Positions 23,452-39,177 of a stretch of DNA of 64,000 nucleotides are shown here, piece by piece; position 1 is the stretch's first letter; the number at the start of each line of letters is the position of its first letter. Source of the DNA: Podospora pseudoanserina (Eukaryota; Ascomycota; Sordariomycetes; Sordariales; Podosporaceae); contig NC_085920.1 in assembly GCF_035222485.1 (NCBI RefSeq), positions 1,798,001 through 1,862,000 of the forward strand. The letters are read 5' to 3'. Position numbers and translations under genes: made by a program. Below the pieces are notes generated by a model. That model was not told the DNA's origin. It saw only the letters and a program-made list of their open reading frames with translations, and did no database searches.

Positions 23452-25565
23452 GTTGTATCAAGGCGTCAACTGACAGCTACAAGATACTGGTGGATTGATG
23501 AACACAGATGAAGGATGGTGGCCAGAATGCAGGAACCCGCGATGCGCTGCCTTACCTGGAACTCGACTGTTGATCCAGATGAGGGATGCTTATGGACCCG
23601 GATGATAACCTGCATTTATACAGGCCGTCTGCATCCAGGAATCATCGTGTTATTGTTGACATCTAAGTCACCATCGTGGCCGTGGCATGGTTGGGTGTTG
23701 CTGCGGAGTGACGAATGGCGTCAGCTGCAACTCTGATTACTCGAAAATCAATACTTTCGGGATCGAGGACGAACGTGCTTGCTGGGTGGTCGGTATTTGT
23801 CTTGTTTCCTGCCATATTGGGCGTCCTTGGCAGTGCAACTGTGCCTGCGCCTGCATCGTGTTTGGTGGTTGCCCATTCATACAGGCTGTTTGCCGTTGCG
23901 GTCGGCGAGCCGGAGTGCACCCCGCGGTATGGCGACATCTGCGGCGTTTATTTGTGCTGATTTATAAGGTAGATCATAATACAACAACACCGCGCAGGGG
24001 ATATCATCGTGAATCTCAACAATCATGCTGGTCTGTCGCCATCCGCCCAGACATGTTGTTGATGGGAGACCCCCACGATATGTTGATCTCAGAGAACGCT
24101 TCTGAGGGTTGGCATCGCGTGCGCAAGTACGCTTTGCTTTTGTGAAATGAATGAGGATGCAACTCGGTGTGATTATTCACCATGTCGCCATGGCTCGGTC
24201 TAGATCGTGGGGGGGTGCTGTTGATCGATCAAATGAGATCTGGGGTCCTTGCTGATTGGCTGCTGATTCCGTCATCCACTCAGTATCGTGGACCGTGTTT
24301 CAAATACTACGAAGGCATTAATGTTTGTATCAACACTTGAGGTTGAAGGTACCTGTTGGGTTCTTACGTGAATATTGATGTCTACCCCATATTTCATGCA
24401 AACCAGGTGCTTGATTCCACGGTGCCGTGGGATAAGCTACCTTTTCCTGTGTCTGCATCGTAGCAGGAACGCATCTCCCAACAATTTATGGACTCGTCTC
24501 AGAGCGCTTACGCTGTCATGATTATAAGAATATTAAATTTCACTTTTGGTGATTCACAAACCTCCACGTGAATGAGGGGGTCAGGCCGCGCCTTCCACAC
24601 TACCTGCCTCCCATACCTGCCAGCGACCTGAGACCAGTCCCGTATCTTTCGCCTTGATGGTTTCAAGTGATGATCTTTTTTTTCATGCTTTGTGTATATA
24701 TTCCAGGTGCTATTCCCTGACCTGGCGCTTCCATTAGCTTACGATACAATTTGACCGCCTTATTTCTGGATCCCAGTAGTTGCCTTCAACTGGGCTGTCA
24801 CCTTCTTCCCCGCTCCAGTACCGTCCGACCCAGACTCGCCAACCAAGAGCCACACGGGACAATCAGTCAACTTACCTTGGTCTCCTGGTACCTTTACCAT
24901 GGAAAGAGTCCCGAGTCAAGGAAGAATGCAACTGCCGCGGCACGAGAATATCAAACAGGTCGAGCTCCTCCTTTGTAGATTGTCTCTAGAGGACCAAGCG
25001 CCAAGATGGGCGTATTGGAGCAGAGATATAAGGGTATTCAGATTGCTTCAATAAGACTGCAGCAAGCTCTTAGCTGCTCACAACTGACAGCTTTAGCCGG
25101 GCCAACCAAGATTGCCGTCTGCTTCATTTGACCCCGACCAAATCCTGGATCGGCGACATGTGGGAACCATGTGGTGCTCTCCGCATCTGCAAGGCGTAAG
25201 TATGAGCGGGCTGGAAGGCAAATACCGTGCAGATAAATGAGGTAGAGAACTGTGGATGGTATGTAAATTGATTGGTTTGCTTATTGTGGCCTGACTGACA
25301 GGTGGGCTAGACAGCTGAAGGGTCCTGGCATTTAGCCTCATACTATCGACAATGGCCGTATCAGAGGCACTTTTCATATGCATTTCTAACTTATCCATCG
25401 TCTTCATCCATAGCGTTACACTGCTCCCCACAATGATCCCTTTCATTCGGTACTTGAATATTCTCCATCAAAGGCCTTTGACAGGGTGATAAAGCCCACG
25501 GCACCTGTCATGTCACAGCGAGCTTTCTGGTGTTGATTTGGCCTCCAACCACGTCAGCCTTCACT
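23452..25565. other. Intergenic, no gene recognised
   Basis: About 2.1 kb contains only short, motif-free frames on both strands. It contains the promoters of the divergent haloperoxidase-like and S28 peptidase genes. Confidence 0.5.
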
Positions 25566-27410
25566 ATGAAGATACCCACGAATACAGTGCTCCCATTTGC
25601 AGCATGGGCTGCACCGAGAGCATCAATCAAGGGTGTGCCGGACGTTCTGACCAAGTCTGCCCAAGACGTCATCCAGGCCGCTGGCGCCAGCGCATCTTGC
25701 GAGTGGTTCACCCAACCGATAGATCACAGCAATCCTGGGCTTGGAACATGGCAGCAATTATATTGCGTAAACCCTGCCAAATGGGGAGGCCCCGGGTCGC
25801 CCGTGGTTCTCATGACTCCTGGCGAGACCCCAATCTGGGGGTCCATCACGCCTAGCCGAGGTTACAGCTTTCTGGATAACACAACCATGACCGGATTATA
25901 CGCACAGGCCATTGGGGCGGCAACCGTTGTGATCGAGCGTAAGCTTTTGATTTGACAATGTCTCTTCTGCCTTCGCTAACTTACTATGTCCCCCAGACCG
26001 ATACTTTGGCGGATCTTCGCCATACGATGGCTTCGATGCCGAGACTCTACAGTATCTCACAATGGACCAAGCAGCCATGGACATGGTCAACTTTGCCCAG
26101 AATGTTGTCTTCCCTTTCGAAGACGGCAAAACAAGTGTGGCTACCAAGGTGCCGTGGCTTTGGTTTGGGACATCCTACGCGGCAACGCTGGGCAGCTGGA
26201 TTGAACACACCTATCCTGGCGTGTTTTACGCGTTCCATCTTAGCAGTGCTATCGTGCAAGCAAACACCGAGAACTGGTACTACTACGACACTATCCGAAA
26301 AGGAATCGATTCTTACAGGGGAGACACACACTGCACTGTTGCGTTGAATGAGGTTTCAGAATATGTCGACAAGTACTTGCTGGCTTCGAACCGGAACGAG
26401 ACGGAAGTGCAGGCGCTGAAGCTATTGTTCGGCGCGTCATTCCCGATTGAGGATGACGACTTTGCCTAGTATGCCACATCTCTTCCTTCTTGGGTGTCCT
26501 TGCTGACCATTTGCAGTGCTATTGCGACGCCGTTCCGCTACTGGCAAGAAACCAACGGTTACCGCGATATCTTGGAGATGTGCGATGCTATCGTCGGCTC
26601 AAATGAGTCGGAAGAAAACGACGTTCTGGGAACTGTTCCTGGCTCTGTCGGGAACTACGCTGCATACTTTAGAATGAATTTCAGACAGTCAAGTAACGAA
26701 CCCGCACATCCCCTTTCAAGGGAGGACTGCTAACACTGCCTTAGCTTGCGAGTATCTCAACACCTGGGGACAAGAGGATCCCCTCTGGTGCCTCAACACA
26801 CATTACGAGTGGAATCCCTATTTCATTGCGAGAACCCTCGGGAACCCTTGGCGCACCTGGTACTGGTTCTTGTGCAATGAGCCGATTGCATCCTGGGCCA
26901 CAGGTGCACCAAAGGAGTCGCTCTCGATGGTGTCACGAAAAATTGATGCTCAGTACTGGCAAAGACAGTGCGAGCTTCACTTCCCGGCTACACATGGCGA
27001 GAAGTATGGCAGCGCCAAGGGCAAGACACCTACCACTCTGAACGAAGAGACTGGTGGCTGGCTGCGGAACTCGACGCGTGTGATCTGGACGAGCGGGTGC
27101 GTGATTGTCCTTCTTCTTTGTCAGCTTAACGGTACTGAATACTGACACCGAATCTAGTGAATTTGACCCCTGGAGAGGAACGAGCATGTCCAGCGAAATC
27201 CGAACAGGCGGTGTGCTGCAGTCCACCGACAGCGTTTCGGTCTTCCTCATCAAGAATGCTGTGCACGGCGATGACGCATTCACCACTCGTGCGCTTGGAA
27301 ACCTCAACATTAAGCCTAACCCAGAGGTTGTCAAGGTGCAGGAGCAGTCTGTTTTGATTGTGAAGAAGTGGGTGGCTGAGTATTATGCGAAGCAGAGCAG
27401 CCATAAATAG
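25566..27410 (+). CDS. Serine peptidase, S28 family (prolyl carboxypeptidase-like)
   Basis: Five exons (25566-25938, 25997-26468, 26517-26692, 26745-27096, 27158-27410) encode 541 aa with phases matching at every junction. The fold and triad of family S28 are visible. The Ser lies in WFGTSYAATLGSW, followed by YPGVFYAFHLSSAIVQ. The Asp is in SGEFDPWRGTS and the His in NAVHGDDA. Near the N-terminus, WFTQPIDHSNPGLGTW and QRY/HRYFG-type segments (EHRYFGGSSPYD, across the first intron) are also characteristic. The N-terminus (MKIPTNTVLPFAAWAAPRA) is a weak signal peptide. S28 enzymes remove residues after proline and are secreted or vacuolar in fungi. It is convergent with the dehydrogenase gene downstream. 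Confidence 0.9.
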
Positions 27411-27778
27411 GGGGTAGCCGTCTCTCTTTTTGAGTCGAGCAGCAAGTAGTTGTTGAATTGTGAATCACTGTCCCGTTCATCTAAAAGTATCATGTCGATA
27501 AATAGCTTGGGCATGAAGACTTCCACAACTGCTTTGCCTCCCTTTTGCAAGATTCACAACTTCAAGCTGTGTTACCAGAGATCCAAACCTCACTGAATGG
27601 GATGAGGACTGGCACTGGGAGTTGTCACTGGCTCCACGGCTATTCACCCCTGAGTATCTTTCGGGCAGTTTGGGTCCACAACGGCAGTAGGGGCCTATAT
27701 GGAGTGACTTATTGGGATAAGATTGCCAACACTGAACAGTGTCTATTACCCTACGGCGGCAAAGAAACCACCCCGTCC

Positions 27779-29326
27779 TCATTCCATCACCAACACATTC
27801 CTAAACCTCGGCTTCCCCCCCTTCATCCCCTCAAACGCCTCATTCACCCTATCCAACCCAAACCTCTCGACAAAACACCTCACCCCATTCCTCTTCGCAA
27901 ATGCCACCGCCTCCTCCCCATCCACCGCCGTCCCCGTCGACCACCCACTAACCGAGACCGCCTTCGTCACCATCAAAAAAGTATCAAACTCCACCCCGCC
28001 AACCGGCGCCAAAACCACCATCCTCCCAAAATTCGCCAACCCCCCCAGCAACCCCCCAATAGCCTTCGCACTAGGCGCCGTACTAACAATCACCTTCGCC
28101 CCTCCCATCTCCTGCAACCTCTCCACCGGATCCTCAACCAGCGAATCGATATACCCATCCGCCCCCAACTCCCCCATCACCAACTCCTTCTTGTCACTCC
28201 CCGTCGAGACTCCGATAGTCTTGTAACCCATAGCCTTGGAGTACTGCACCGCCAGATGGCCCAACCCTCCGACGCCCTGGACGGCAACGACGGCTTCCTC
28301 CCCGGGGATGATCCCGCTGTGGCGGAGGGCGTTGAAGACGGTCGTGCCGGCGCAGAGGAAGGGAGCCGTGGAGGCGGGGTCGGCGTCGAGGGGGATGCGC
28401 GAGATGGCTTCGTGGCGGAGGAGGCAGTATTCCGCGTAACCGCCGTTCATGGAAACGCCGTTGATGGCTTCGTTGGCGCAGTACTGGTGGGCGCCTTTGA
28501 CGCAGGAGGGGCAGGTGCCGTCGTGGCCTGGAGGCGGGGGTAGGGGGGGGGGGTGTCAATGAAGGAGGCAAGATAGGGAAAAAGGGGGTGATGGAGAGGG
28601 GCAAGAAGGATGAAATGGGGTAATGTGCTAAAGTGAGAATGTGACAATTTGTGTAAAAGGGCAAGATAACAACCTCCACAATGGGGCAAAGTAAATTTGG
28701 CAGGAACAAAGAAAGGGAAGGAGCGACAAGAGAAAGGAGGCCACAAAAGGAAAGGAGCGTGAAGAAGAAAGACACCAAAGGGAAGGAGCGTCAACCAAAG
28801 ACCGTAAGGGAAAGAGCAATCAACGAGAGGAAAGAACGACGCAACAAAATACCACAGCAGAAAAATGCTTACCACCATGCCATCCGCCCCCGACCCTCTC
28901 CCCAAGACTAAACCCCTTCACCCCCTCTCCCAGCGCAGCAACCTCCCCGATGATCTCGTGTCCCAAAATCCTTGGAAACGACGTCGGGATTATCCCCGCC
29001 GCGACGAAGGCATCAGTGTGGCAGATCCCACACGCCAGCACCTTCACTAGAATCTGGCCTGGACCAGGGGGGATCAAGGGCAAGGACTGCAGCTCCAGAG
29101 GCTGGTTCAGTCCCGTGAGCACAGCTGCCCGGAATGTTTTAGGGAGGTTACTGATTGCGGACATGGTGGATAGTGTTGATAAATCCCGTCGGGTTGGCGA
29201 GTGGTATGGAAACGATGCTTGGAAGTCCGAGATGCAATTGAGAGGTTTGCGGAGGTGCACCGGATGGAGGCGGAGGCAGGAGGAGATGAAGGTGCGGGCA
29301 TGGGGGCTTTTGTAAAGGGTGGCCAT
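27779..29326 (-). CDS. Zinc-dependent alcohol dehydrogenase, possibly mitochondrial
   Basis: Exons 29326-28873 and 28527-27779 give 400 aa, or 346 aa if translation starts at the ATG at 29164. The medium-chain zinc ADH features are CGICHTD and LGHE (catalytic zinc), FLCAGTTVFNAL (third ligand), and the NAD-binding VQGVGGLGHLAVQ. The structural zinc loop is HDGTCPSCVKGAHQYC, lacking the usual first Cys. The upstream start adds 54 residues rich in Arg, Ser and His with few acids, ending RRDLSTLST, which resembles a mitochondrial presequence with a cleavage site. The intron (345 bp, GTAAGC..CCAG) is much longer than others here and contains degenerate repeats. It oxidises or reduces alcohols/aldehydes with NAD; the substrate is unknown. 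A large plus-strand frame is its shadow. Confidence 0.88.
28700..28845. repeat. Degenerate purine-rich repeats inside the ADH intron
   Basis: Imperfect copies of ggaaaggagcg occur near 28717, 28750, 28782 and 28808, with intervening A/G-rich sequence. The coding strand is thus pyrimidine-rich. The units have diverged and spacing is irregular (about 30 bp). They explain much of the extra intron length. Confidence 0.6.
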
Positions 29327-29937
29327 TGCGAGCGGGTTTCTGGTGTTTGTCGTCGGATAGGGTCTATCTTGTCGATTAGGTGCTTACTCAGTTTGTCGCA
29401 CTTGAACCGCGGACTTCGGCTTGGTTGCTGGATGGAGACGAAAAGTTGGAGGGATATATTGGACGTGCGGGCTGGTAATCGTCAAGCTGATGTCATGACG
29501 TTGGGTGTTGAGTAAACATCTTTCTAGTATTTCCTAAACCGCAGTTTTCGGTACACCTTTTTTATCTCATTACAACCTACTAATCCCCAAATCTTAGCAA
29601 GATGTTTGATGTCTGTTGTTCCCTAGTAGTACGGTGAGGAGAGTATAGTAGGCTGAGGTGGCGGACAATCGGATAGTGATGGGGAAAGCTGATAGCCCAA
29701 GTGGGAGGAACAATGACAAGCTATCATGCTGTTAGAATGAGCTCTTGGAACACTGAACATGCCAGCAGTAGATAGGTAGTCATTGCTGCAGGTGCTGACT
29801 GTAATCTATGGAAAGAAACCATGTTTAGTGATCGTGCCGCCGGAGGAACCCTAACCCAGGTCCTTTTGCGTCCAGGCCACTCAGGGGTAATTCAGGGCTT
29901 ACACCAGATGGATCCACCTCTTAGCGAGGACAAAGGT
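29327..29937. other. Intergenic, nothing recognised
   Basis: About 0.6 kb lies between the alcohol dehydrogenase start and the 3' end of the Zn2Cys6 regulator. No feature supported. Confidence 0.5.
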
Positions 29938-32337
29938 TTACCCATCTTGATTATACACATTCCGAATGAACCCATCCGCCTCCTTAATAATATGGACGCT
30001 TTGATCCACGCTTGGTGAATTTGGTCCCCCAGCAACTTCCTGCCAGCCCTCCAACAACTGGGTAAGGTGATGTCCTGCAGCCAAGACTTCTGGTCCGATG
30101 AGGTTGCGTAACGATGGCACTTGACATGCTGCAAGAAGGACAAGCATTGCCCCGGCCATTCTAGTGATGTATTAGCTGGAGCATACTGACTAGCGGTTGT
30201 GACTTACGACAGAGAACAAATCCAGGTGTCTACGAGGATTGTTTGGGAAAAACCTCGCAGATTGAGGATGTGAAGGAGGCAGGCATCGAGACAGGACTTG
30301 CAATTGCCGAGGATGCCCTGGTCCGGTGATACAGAAGGACTGGTGTTCCCGATTCCGTCATTGATATTAGTGAGGGACTGCCCGCTGATCATCCCCATCA
30401 GGTACCTATCACAAAGTGAGAGACGTCCAGAGTAGACAAAAGCGGCGTAACTTACGGTCGATATATCACACTTCGGCAAGTCAGGTATCTCTGCCTCAGA
30501 AACCTCCCATGTTCAGTCATTTCGCCAGACGGCTTCCGCTGTCGCCTAGAGTCGATTTCTGGCACCTCAAACGTAAAAGCGCTAGGAAGAACGTCTCTCC
30601 ACTCCTCCAACTGGTGGTCCAGTTCCGCAACCACGCTGGGAAATCGATTGATGTCCATCCCCGCACCAGTATCCTTTGCGTATAAAAGATGATGTACTCG
30701 ATTCAGCAGCCGTCTCATCGAAATGCATGCCAGGAAGTACAACGACGACAGCTCCTCGTCCTTGGGTGACTCATGGGTGTGATACGTGGCCACCGGCAGT
30801 GAGACTGAAGACTCAATTCTGGCAATGCCCGATAATGGTACGTGGGACAGCTCAGCTAGATAATCCGATTCGAGAATGTAGCAAGCCCAAAAGATTCTTT
30901 TTGTTCTTTCCTCGTCTTCAGCACCGACGTTCCTTGGACTTGGCAGGTATGTGTTCGATGACTGTATGTAAGGCGACGAGGTGGAGGGGACTGAATCTGC
31001 GTAGGACAACAGCAACATGCATTTTGACGATGCTGACGAGATGCACTGCCATGCTTGGAGAGGACGCCGGAGGAAAGCAAAGTAGATGCTGCCAAACCCA
31101 GGTCTTTAGTCAGCGCGAGATTGAAATGAGTGGAGGACACACTTACGCAGTGAAGAACAAACACTGAGCTGATGTTGAGCTTACATCAGTTTGAGCCACA
31201 TAAAGCATTTTCAGTGCTTTTTCAAAGAAGAGGTCGCCCCTAGAGCGAGCAGAAGCCTTTTCTTCTTTCTCTTTCGAATCCGGTGACCGTGGACTGTTCA
31301 CTAGTCTCGAGGTGACCTTGCTCGCATAGCCCAATGCTAACGTCAACAATGCTAGGCAAGTCTCTGGCGTGTCCTCCTCTTCATGGCAACCACCCAGCAT
31401 TGTCTGCTTCGTTTTTGCCAGTTGATGCAGTGACATTGTTGGGTACCAAAAGTTGAAGTTTTGGGAAAAGGCATCCAGGGATGCATCTATTTCTTCTTCC
31501 GGGAGATTGCACGATGCATCGTCAGACCACTGGCTTTTGACTTTCAGCGGGTGGCGCGACCTTTCCAACTCGAAGATTGGTATGTAATGCTGTCGAAGAC
31601 TGGGAAACGCATCAAAGTGTGGCCAGTGCAACACGGACTCAGTCGTCGATGTGTGCCAAGATTCGAGCACTGCATTTTCGAGCTCGTTGGGGGTAGGAGT
31701 TGTCGGACTCATCCCATACTGGCCAATACTTCTAGTACGTTGACGACTGAGTGTTTGGTGATGCGTATGCAGGTCACTCAGAGGACTGCTGGAGAAGCTT
31801 GTGGTTCGTGTTGACGCCGTTTGAGTTGAGGTTGTCATTGACTGCAGCGACATCTGGAACATGTCAGAAAAATGGACTCGAAGTCTGCCCATCCGAGACT
31901 CGAGTAGACCTACGAGATTGGCGTTCATTTTGTGCATGAAGGTTTCCAAACGTAACACTCCATCCAATATCAAGTCGCTCTTCCCTCTCCTTGATTCACA
32001 CTGTCAGCTTTTCCAACATCTAGTGTTCTGCTGTGCAAAAAGTGCTACTGACGAATTGGCCTCGGAGCCATATGTGCAGTCATTTTCGGTCGAAACACAT
32101 GCCACGCAAGGATCTTTCCCATCGCATCTGAATTTCGTAACCTGTGAGCAACTGTCTCTACTCTGGGTTTGGAACCCACACACCGGGGATCTCACCTGAT
32201 TTTTCGTGCTCGGCACAGGTCACACTTCCACTTCATCAGCCCAGGCTGGCGGAGTAAGCAAGACAGTCAACACTCACCGCATGGGATGTACGAAGCCTCT
32301 TCCTCGCAGGTTCCCCTGCGTGGACGTAGTCGATCAT
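29938..32337 (-). CDS. Zn2Cys6 transcription factor with fungal_trans domain
   Basis: Seven minus-strand exons fit with phases: 32337-32278, 32230-32196, 32127-32049, 32000-31147, 31088-30456, 30405-30208, 30160-29938, giving 693 aa. The DNA-binding cluster is assembled across three exons: a basic ARKRLRTSHA lead, CDLCRARKIR, then CDGKDPCVACVSTENDC (six Cys with spacing 2-6-5-2-6). The following ESRRGKSDLILDGVLRLE is typical of this regulator class. The middle homology region has YFAFLRRPLQAW and RTKRIFWACYILESDY. It is expected in the nucleus. It lies 434 bp from the permease gene in the same orientation, so local control of the lactose genes is a reasonable inference. The first intron could end at either of two acceptors 15 bp apart, both in frame. 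The final exon could extend if another intron follows. Confidence 0.8.
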
Positions 32338-32771
32338 GATTGCAGAGGACTCATGCACCCCGAAGCGGACCAAGAGGTATCCCAGCACTTAGTAACGTTG
32401 GAGAAAACTGGGTCTTGGACTGGACACTGGGGAGACATGGGCCCTTAAGCTTATTTTGCATGTGCTGCGGAGAAAGCGGGAATAGCAAGGGTAAATCGAG
32501 AATCGCTTGTTATCCTGGGTGGTATTGAAGAAATATTCCGAAAACCTTAAGCGCACCCTGATCACCTCGGGGGATTTTGGTCCGTTCCAGAGTTGACAAC
32601 CAGTCGGCACAATCACATTCCCTCCCCTACAGGTATACATTATGTTAGTATCAAAACCTCTCCTATAGGCTTTCTTGTGCAACTCCTCTGTCAGATTATG
32701 GTTCAAGAACCAGGTACCTAGGTACATACTCATTCAACACCAGCAGCTCGGCTCCTACATGTTTCACAATC

Positions 32772-34443
32772 CTAAGGGTCATGATCAAGTTCCGAAGCTG
32801 GGTTTGCGCCGACCGTGTTGAGAACAGTTTGGGCACTTCTCTTCTCCAAACTCTTCTTGACCGGGTTAGGGGCAGAAAACACCTCTTCCAATTCCTCCAA
32901 TGTTCTGTCTTTGGTCTCTGGAAACAGGAAGTAGATGAATGCTGCCTCAAAAAGATCCCAGAACACAAAAACCAAGTAGAAGTAATAACCAATCTTCTCA
33001 AAGGCAGGGCCAGAAGCGTACTGCAAAATCGTTGATGCAGCAGCCGAGGAGAAATTCCCAACGGCGGTTCCTTTGGCTCGTGTCGATGTAGGAAGGCACT
33101 CTGAAATGTACATGCTTTGAAGGGGTGTCCAACCAAATGAGAAGACAATTCCGAATATGAAGATGAAGGCGATGGTGGTGTTGGCAGCTGCTACTTGGGT
33201 CGGATCATCAGTAGCCATTTTGCTGGTGCCTGTGATGATGGCAAAGCAAACAGAAGCAAACACAATCGTGTAGAGCAGCAGCGCTCGCCGGCCAATGACG
33301 TCTGACATGCGAGCGCCAAGAACAGCTCCGAAGAGCGACAGCACGGGGTTGATACCGTTGAGCGCCAGCACTCGCTGCTCTTGCACAATACCTGCGGACT
33401 CCAGCATTGTGACCATGTAATAAGACGACAACGAATTGCCGCTGATCTGGCCAAAGATGCCCATCCCGAGAACGCAAATCAGACGCCGTCGTGCGGAATG
33501 AGTGTTCCACAATTCATGATAATCGTACCACTTCTTATCGGACGCCTCGGAGGAAATTTGGTTCATCATCTCCTTGATTTGTAACTGGACAATGGGGTGA
33601 TCGGTCCGCCCTTCTCCATGGTAAACGGCCAAGACGTGGAGTGCATCCTCGTGTCTGTCTTGGGCCACCAGCCATCTTGGACTTTCTGGCAACCAGAATA
33701 CACCCAGACAGACTAAGCCAGAAGTCACCATCTGGCACCAAATAGGAATGCGCCAAGCATCGAGCGTGCCAATGTAGGAGCAACCGTAGACTGTCCATGA
33801 GGCGATGATGCTCCCAATGTACCACGTGCAGTTATAGAGGCCCGTGAGAGTACCTCTCCACTTCGGATGAGCCATTTCAGACACGTAGCACGGTGCTGAA
33901 ACACAGCAAAAGCTCACCCCGAATCCGAGAACGAAGCGTCCAGCGAGGAATTGACCGGGAGTTGTACTCGGTGCTTGAACACAAGTACCAATGATGATAA
34001 TTATAGCCCCTGTGAACATGCCCCAGCGGCGTCCAAACCAATCGTTGACGGGACCAGTGAAGAAGACTGCTGCGACGGAGCCGATGTTGTACATGGCGAA
34101 GACGAGGCCGGTACTCGATCCTGCTGTTTTCCTGGTGATTCGAAGTCAGTACGGCGGTGCGAGTGTCACATACAGTCCAACTGAATGTATCTTACATGTT
34201 GAAGTACTGTTGGTACGACTTCATCCCGTTCAGCCCGCCCATCAGGCTTCCATCGTAGCCATTGAGACATCCGCAGAGGTAGGCTATTGCAAGTACAAGG
34301 TACAGACGTGCCATCTTTGCCGACCAAGGGGAGTATTTGGTGTCGTCGACATCGTGGGCCAGCCGCACGGCAACGTCGGTGTCGCGGAACTTGCCATCGT
34401 GATGGTCGGCGAAAGATGCCGCCTTCTCTGTGCTCGCCGCCAT
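32772..34443 (-). CDS. MFS sugar transporter, lactose permease-like (LacpA/LAC12 type)
   Basis: Exons 34443-34196 and 34131-32772 encode 535 aa. The intron (GTAAGA..CACCAG) joins YFNM to [18 protein letters not shown], preserving frame. Sugar-porter signatures are [32 protein letters not shown], and [15 protein letters not shown] at the C-terminus, with about 12 membrane spans. The overall pattern ([32 protein letters not shown] region) is that of fungal disaccharide permeases of the LAC12 group. In Aspergillus nidulans a lactose permease gene (lacpA) and an intracellular GH2 beta-galactosidase gene (bgaD) are divergent neighbours, as here, which supports lactose as substrate. Galactosides or cellobiose remain possible. 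Confidence 0.85.
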
Positions 34444-35395
34444 ATTGTCGGCAAACTCTAATGGATTTCTTCAAGGTTAGCAATGGGAAAGGCCAAATCT
34501 TCTAGGAGAACGACGGTGGTCAGTGAAAGAAGAACTTCCACTCTTCGGGATGTGCAGTGCTTTTGTCAAGCTTTTACTTTCATTGTGGTATCATTGATGT
34601 GGTATCAAACCACTGCTACCTAGGTAGTTTCCCCGCACAGGACATCTCATTATGGTCTTGATGCCGGAAGATCTGAAGCTTTAATGGGCCGGATATTGCC
34701 TTGCATGATGTTATGGTGGCATTGTTCGTTTGAATGCCGGCGCTTAATGTATCAGTGTAACTTAAAATTTGGTCTACGTATCCCCCGCCTATCCTACCCC
34801 TACTGAGCAGGTGCGTTGCCGTTCGGCTCCGATATCCCCGACCGATGTAATTGGATGGGTGAATTCGTTGTTGAGATCAACCCCGCCATCTCCAACATTG
34901 AGCTCTCACCACCACCATACCTGTCCTGATCTTTGGAGGAGCTGTTTTGTTTCCTTGTATACATTCTTGCTAACCAAAATCTCCAAAGAAAACGTCTGTT
35001 CTATGTCCCTGTCTAAGGCAAGAAAGATCATCAAAGGTTGCCTGATCAAAATAAGGCCCTTCGTGCCTTGGTATTGGCGGGGACCAAGCAAACACTTTCC
35101 TAAATCTACCAGACCTCTTCAATGCTTGGTCAAAATGATGTTTTACGGGGCAGCTGCATGTTGAAGCTGATTGGAGGGATATCTGTGGACAACAACAATG
35201 GGACACTGAAGATCCCCCGCATATGTTCGTCGCGTGGCACGATTTCAACCCCCATAGACCCCTCACCACCACCATTGCAACCCGTCTTCCCAAATACTTC
35301 GAGGATCTAGCTGGAGGGGGTCTAGAAAAATGTCCCAGCTTCCAACAAGGGCGGCTTCTTTCCAGCTTGGAAACACGGGCCCCCAAGCAGCAAAC
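34444..35395. promoter_or_regulatory. Divergent promoter between permease and beta-galactosidase, with CreA-type sites
   Basis: The 952-bp gap separates head-to-head start codons. The motif CCCCGC, matching the reverse of the CreA consensus SYGGRG, occurs at 34631-34636, 34783-34788, 34881-34886 and 35215-35220. Carbon catabolite repression through CreA is established for lactose genes in Aspergillus. Here it is inferred from motif counts alone. Sites for the neighbouring Zn2Cys6 factor are not identified. Confidence 0.5.
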
Positions 35396-38813
<3,418 letters not shown>

Positions 38814-39177
38814 GTAGCGGGTAGTTTTCGATCTCAAATACTTGGATATGTTTCGGAAAGAGATGACATTACACTTTGTCCCTCAAAAGCGCTCTGAGAA
38901 CACCAGAAGGTATTAGGGCAAATCGTTGAACATCGAACTCGACAGTTTGGTAGACCTACTGGCCTTTGAACCAAAAGCGTTTTCCAGTTCAAACAGCCGA
39001 CTTACTAATATGATATCCCACACAACCACGGCCCGTGCTTCCAGGGGGTTCCTCTCCCACAGCTCAACAACCCCGCAGTGAGTGCAAGCGGGGGACTCGG
39101 GATGGACCATGTCCGCCACCCTTCTCATCAAGCTTCCGGCAAGAAGATCCCAACTCAGCCGTGCTGCCAGTGTCATC

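Noticed and set aside
27545-28543. 332-aa plus-strand open frame
   Set aside because: It is antisense to the zinc alcohol dehydrogenase, whose zinc and NAD motifs are clear. The Pro/His-rich plus frame is a composition effect.
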